Assembly: GCA_900550685.1 (NCBI GenBank) | Contig: URTS01000035.1 | Location: 1-15,620, forward strand | Reading direction: 5' to 3' | DNA from: an uncultured Oscillibacter sp. | GTDB lineage: Bacteria; Bacillota; Clostridia; Oscillospirales; Oscillospiraceae | DNA: 15,620 bases | Part shown: piece after piece, positions 14,392-15,620 of the stretch | Layout: each line of letters opens with the position of its first letter | Numbering within the stretch: position 1 is the first letter of the stretch | Position numbers and translations under genes: made by a program | Notes under the pieces: model-generated | The model's database searches: none | What the model saw: only the letters and a program-made list of their open reading frames with translations | What the model was told of the DNA's origin: nothing

Positions 14392-14406
14392 GGAATGGAG
14401 TTTTTT

Positions 14407-15609
14407 ATGAGCCGTATGGTCGGTACTGTCTCCCGGGGTGTCCGGGCTCCCATCATCCGCAGCGGCGACGATCTGGTGGAGATTGTCACCAAGTCCGTCC
14501 TGGAAGCTGCCGCGCAGCCGGAGGACGGCTTCACCGTCCGTGACCGGGACGTGGTGGCCATGACCGAGGCCATCGTGGCCCGGGCCCAGGGCAACTATGC
14601 ATCCACCGATGACATCGCCTCCGACGTAAAGGCCAAGCTGGGCGGTGGCACCGTGGGCGTCATCTTCCCCATCCTCAGCCGCAACCGCTTTGCCGTGTGC
14701 CTGCGGGGCATTGCCAAGGGGGCTAGGAAGATCGTCCTGATGCTGAGCTACCCCTCCGACGAGGTGGGCAACCACCTGATCGATCCCGACGTCATGGACG
14801 AAAAGGGCGTGGACCCCTACCGGGATGTGCTGACTCTGGAAAAATACCGGGAGCTGTTCGGCTACACCGTGCATCCCTTCACCGGGGTGGACTATGTGGC
14901 CTACTACATGGACCTGATCCGGGAGAGCGGGGCGGAGGCAGAAGTGATTTTCGCCAACGACGCCAAGGCCATCCTGCCCTACACGAAAAATGTCATCAAT
15001 TGCGATATCCACACCCGCAAGCGCACCAAGCGCCGCCTGCTGGCCGCCGGAGCGGAGAAGGTGTTCTCCCTGGACGAGATCTTGACGGCCCCCGTCAGCG
15101 GCAGCGGCTATAACGAAAAATACGGTCTGCTGGGTACCAACAAGGCCACTGAGGATACTGTGAAGCTGTTCCCACGGGACTGCCAGGGCCTGGTGGAAGC
15201 CATTCAGAAGAAGCTGTACGACGCCACCGGCAAGCACGTGGAGGTCATGGTCTACGGCGACGGTGCCTTCAAGGACCCCGTGGGTAAGATTTGGGAGCTG
15301 GCGGACCCTGTGGTGTCTCCCGCCTATACCTCCGGCCTGGAGGGCACCCCCAACGAGCTGAAGCTGAAATACCTGGCGGACAACGACTTCGCCGGACTGA
15401 ACGGCGAGGAGTTGCGGGAGGCCATCAAGGGCCGCATCGCCGCCAAGGACGGCAGCTCCCTGGTGGGCAATATGGTGTCTGAGGGCACCACGCCCCGCCG
15501 CCTGACGGATTTGATCGGCTCCCTGTGCGACCTGACCTCCGGCTCCGGCGACAAGGGCACTCCCATCGTCTATATCCAGGGCTATTTCGACAATTATACC
15601 AACGACTAA
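14407..15609 (+). CDS. CofE-like protein (coenzyme F420-0:gamma-glutamyl ligase family)
   Basis: A 400-residue soluble protein. The first 75 or so residues (TVSRGVRAPIIRSGDDLVEI, then GFTVRDRDVVAMTEAIVARAQG) fit the start of the CofE fold, where archaeal and mycobacterial enzymes attach glutamate to F420-0 using GTP. It is much longer than archaeal CofE (about 250 residues); the region about 80-270 looks like an addition, and the stretch YGDGAFKDPVGKIWELADPV is very well ordered and probably functional. The ATG at 14407 is chosen because GGAG (14397-14400) precedes it by six T residues; ATG 14395 is an alternative adding MEFF. No F420 biosynthesis or F420-dependent gene is visible, and this lineage is not known to me as an F420 maker, so the true substrate is probably different. 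A new ribosome site follows its stop. Confidence 0.75.
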   Translation: MSRMVGTVSRGVRAPIIRSGDDLVEIVTKSVLEAAAQPEDGFTVRDRDVVAMTEAIVARAQGNYASTDDIASDVKAKLGGGTVGVIFPILSRNRFAVCLRGIAKGARKIVLMLSYPSDEVGNHLIDPDVMDEKGVDPYRDVLTLEKYRELFGYTVHPFTGVDYVAYYMDLIRESGAEAEVIFANDAKAILPYTKNVINCDIHTRKRTKRRLLAAGAEKVFSLDEILTAPVSGSGYNEKYGLLGTNKATEDTVKLFPRDCQGLVEAIQKKLYDATGKHVEVMVYGDGAFKDPVGKIWELADPVVSPAYTSGLEGTPNELKLKYLADNDFAGLNGEELREAIKGRIAAKDGSSLVGNMVSEGTTPRRLTDLIGSLCDLTSGSGDKGTPIVYIQGYFDNYTND

Positions 15610-15612
15610 GAT

Positions 15613-15620
15613 AAAAGGAG
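15613..15620 (+). promoter_or_regulatory. Ribosome binding site of the next gene
   Basis: AAAAGGAG begins four bases after the stop of the CofE-like gene and runs to the window edge. It predicts a cotranscribed gene starting just beyond the window. Confidence 0.6.

Noticed and set aside
1..15620. Mobile element, prophage, CRISPR array, tRNA or rRNA
   Set aside because: No transposase, integrase, spaced direct repeats, terminal inverted repeats or tRNA-like cloverleaf were seen on either strand; gene content and composition are uniform apart from the short tail at 6958-7102.

Overview
The window looks like a chromosomal segment from a GC-rich member of the Bacillota, most likely an Oscillospiraceae-type gut Clostridia (Flavonifractor/Oscillibacter-like). 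The clues are purine-rich AGGAGG-type ribosome binding sites before almost every gene, strong G/C bias at third codon positions, a SAM-I (S-box) riboswitch on metK, a prolyl-tRNA editing protein of the PrdX/YbaK type, and a CofE-like protein of a kind I recall as common in such genomes. The placement rests on these traits and not on a database search.

Layout. Positions 1-1562 (minus strand) hold a D-alanyl-D-alanine carboxypeptidase followed by the start of a prolyl-tRNA deacylase cut by the window edge. Diverging from it, 1684-5060 (plus) is a tightly packed operon: a short ComEA-like helix-hairpin-helix membrane protein, an OmpR-family response regulator, a sensor histidine kinase and a GerMN-domain protein. 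The stop/start junctions overlap by 4 bp at comEA/regulator and kinase/GerMN. From 5147 to 7105, with its own promoter and two palindromes in front, lies a 652-residue unrecognised three-pass membrane protein with a Gly/Asn/Phe-rich cytoplasmic tail. It ends at a hairpin terminator. 7281-8234 encodes a stand-alone ComEC-like metallo-beta-lactamase-fold protein. 8282-9692 is a complete SAM-I riboswitch-metK unit.

Past two terminators at the convergent junction (9698-9800), the minus strand carries two cell-surface glycan genes (a family 2 glycosyltransferase and an O-antigen ligase/polymerase-like membrane protein) under a strong promoter. Upstream of these, on the same strand, are a YhcC-family radical SAM protein and a 98-residue unknown protein. 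A back-to-back promoter pair (13657-13721) then drives the minus-strand pair in one direction and an MJ0936/YfcE-type phosphodiesterase in the other. The last gene, 14407-15609, is a CofE-like (F420-0:gamma-glutamyl ligase family) protein with a structured leader; a ribosome binding site at the very end announces another plus-strand gene.

Functional reading. The left half is concerned with the cell envelope (carboxypeptidase, envelope-sensing two-component system with a GerMN partner) and the right half with housekeeping (SAM synthesis) plus a small surface-polysaccharide locus. I see no mobile element, phage gene, CRISPR array, tRNA or rRNA. No stretch over 300 bases lacks a gene or an assigned leader. 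The items I consider least explained are the CofE-like gene in an organism with no visible F420 context, the 652-residue membrane protein, and the overlapping divergent promoters at 1585-1681.
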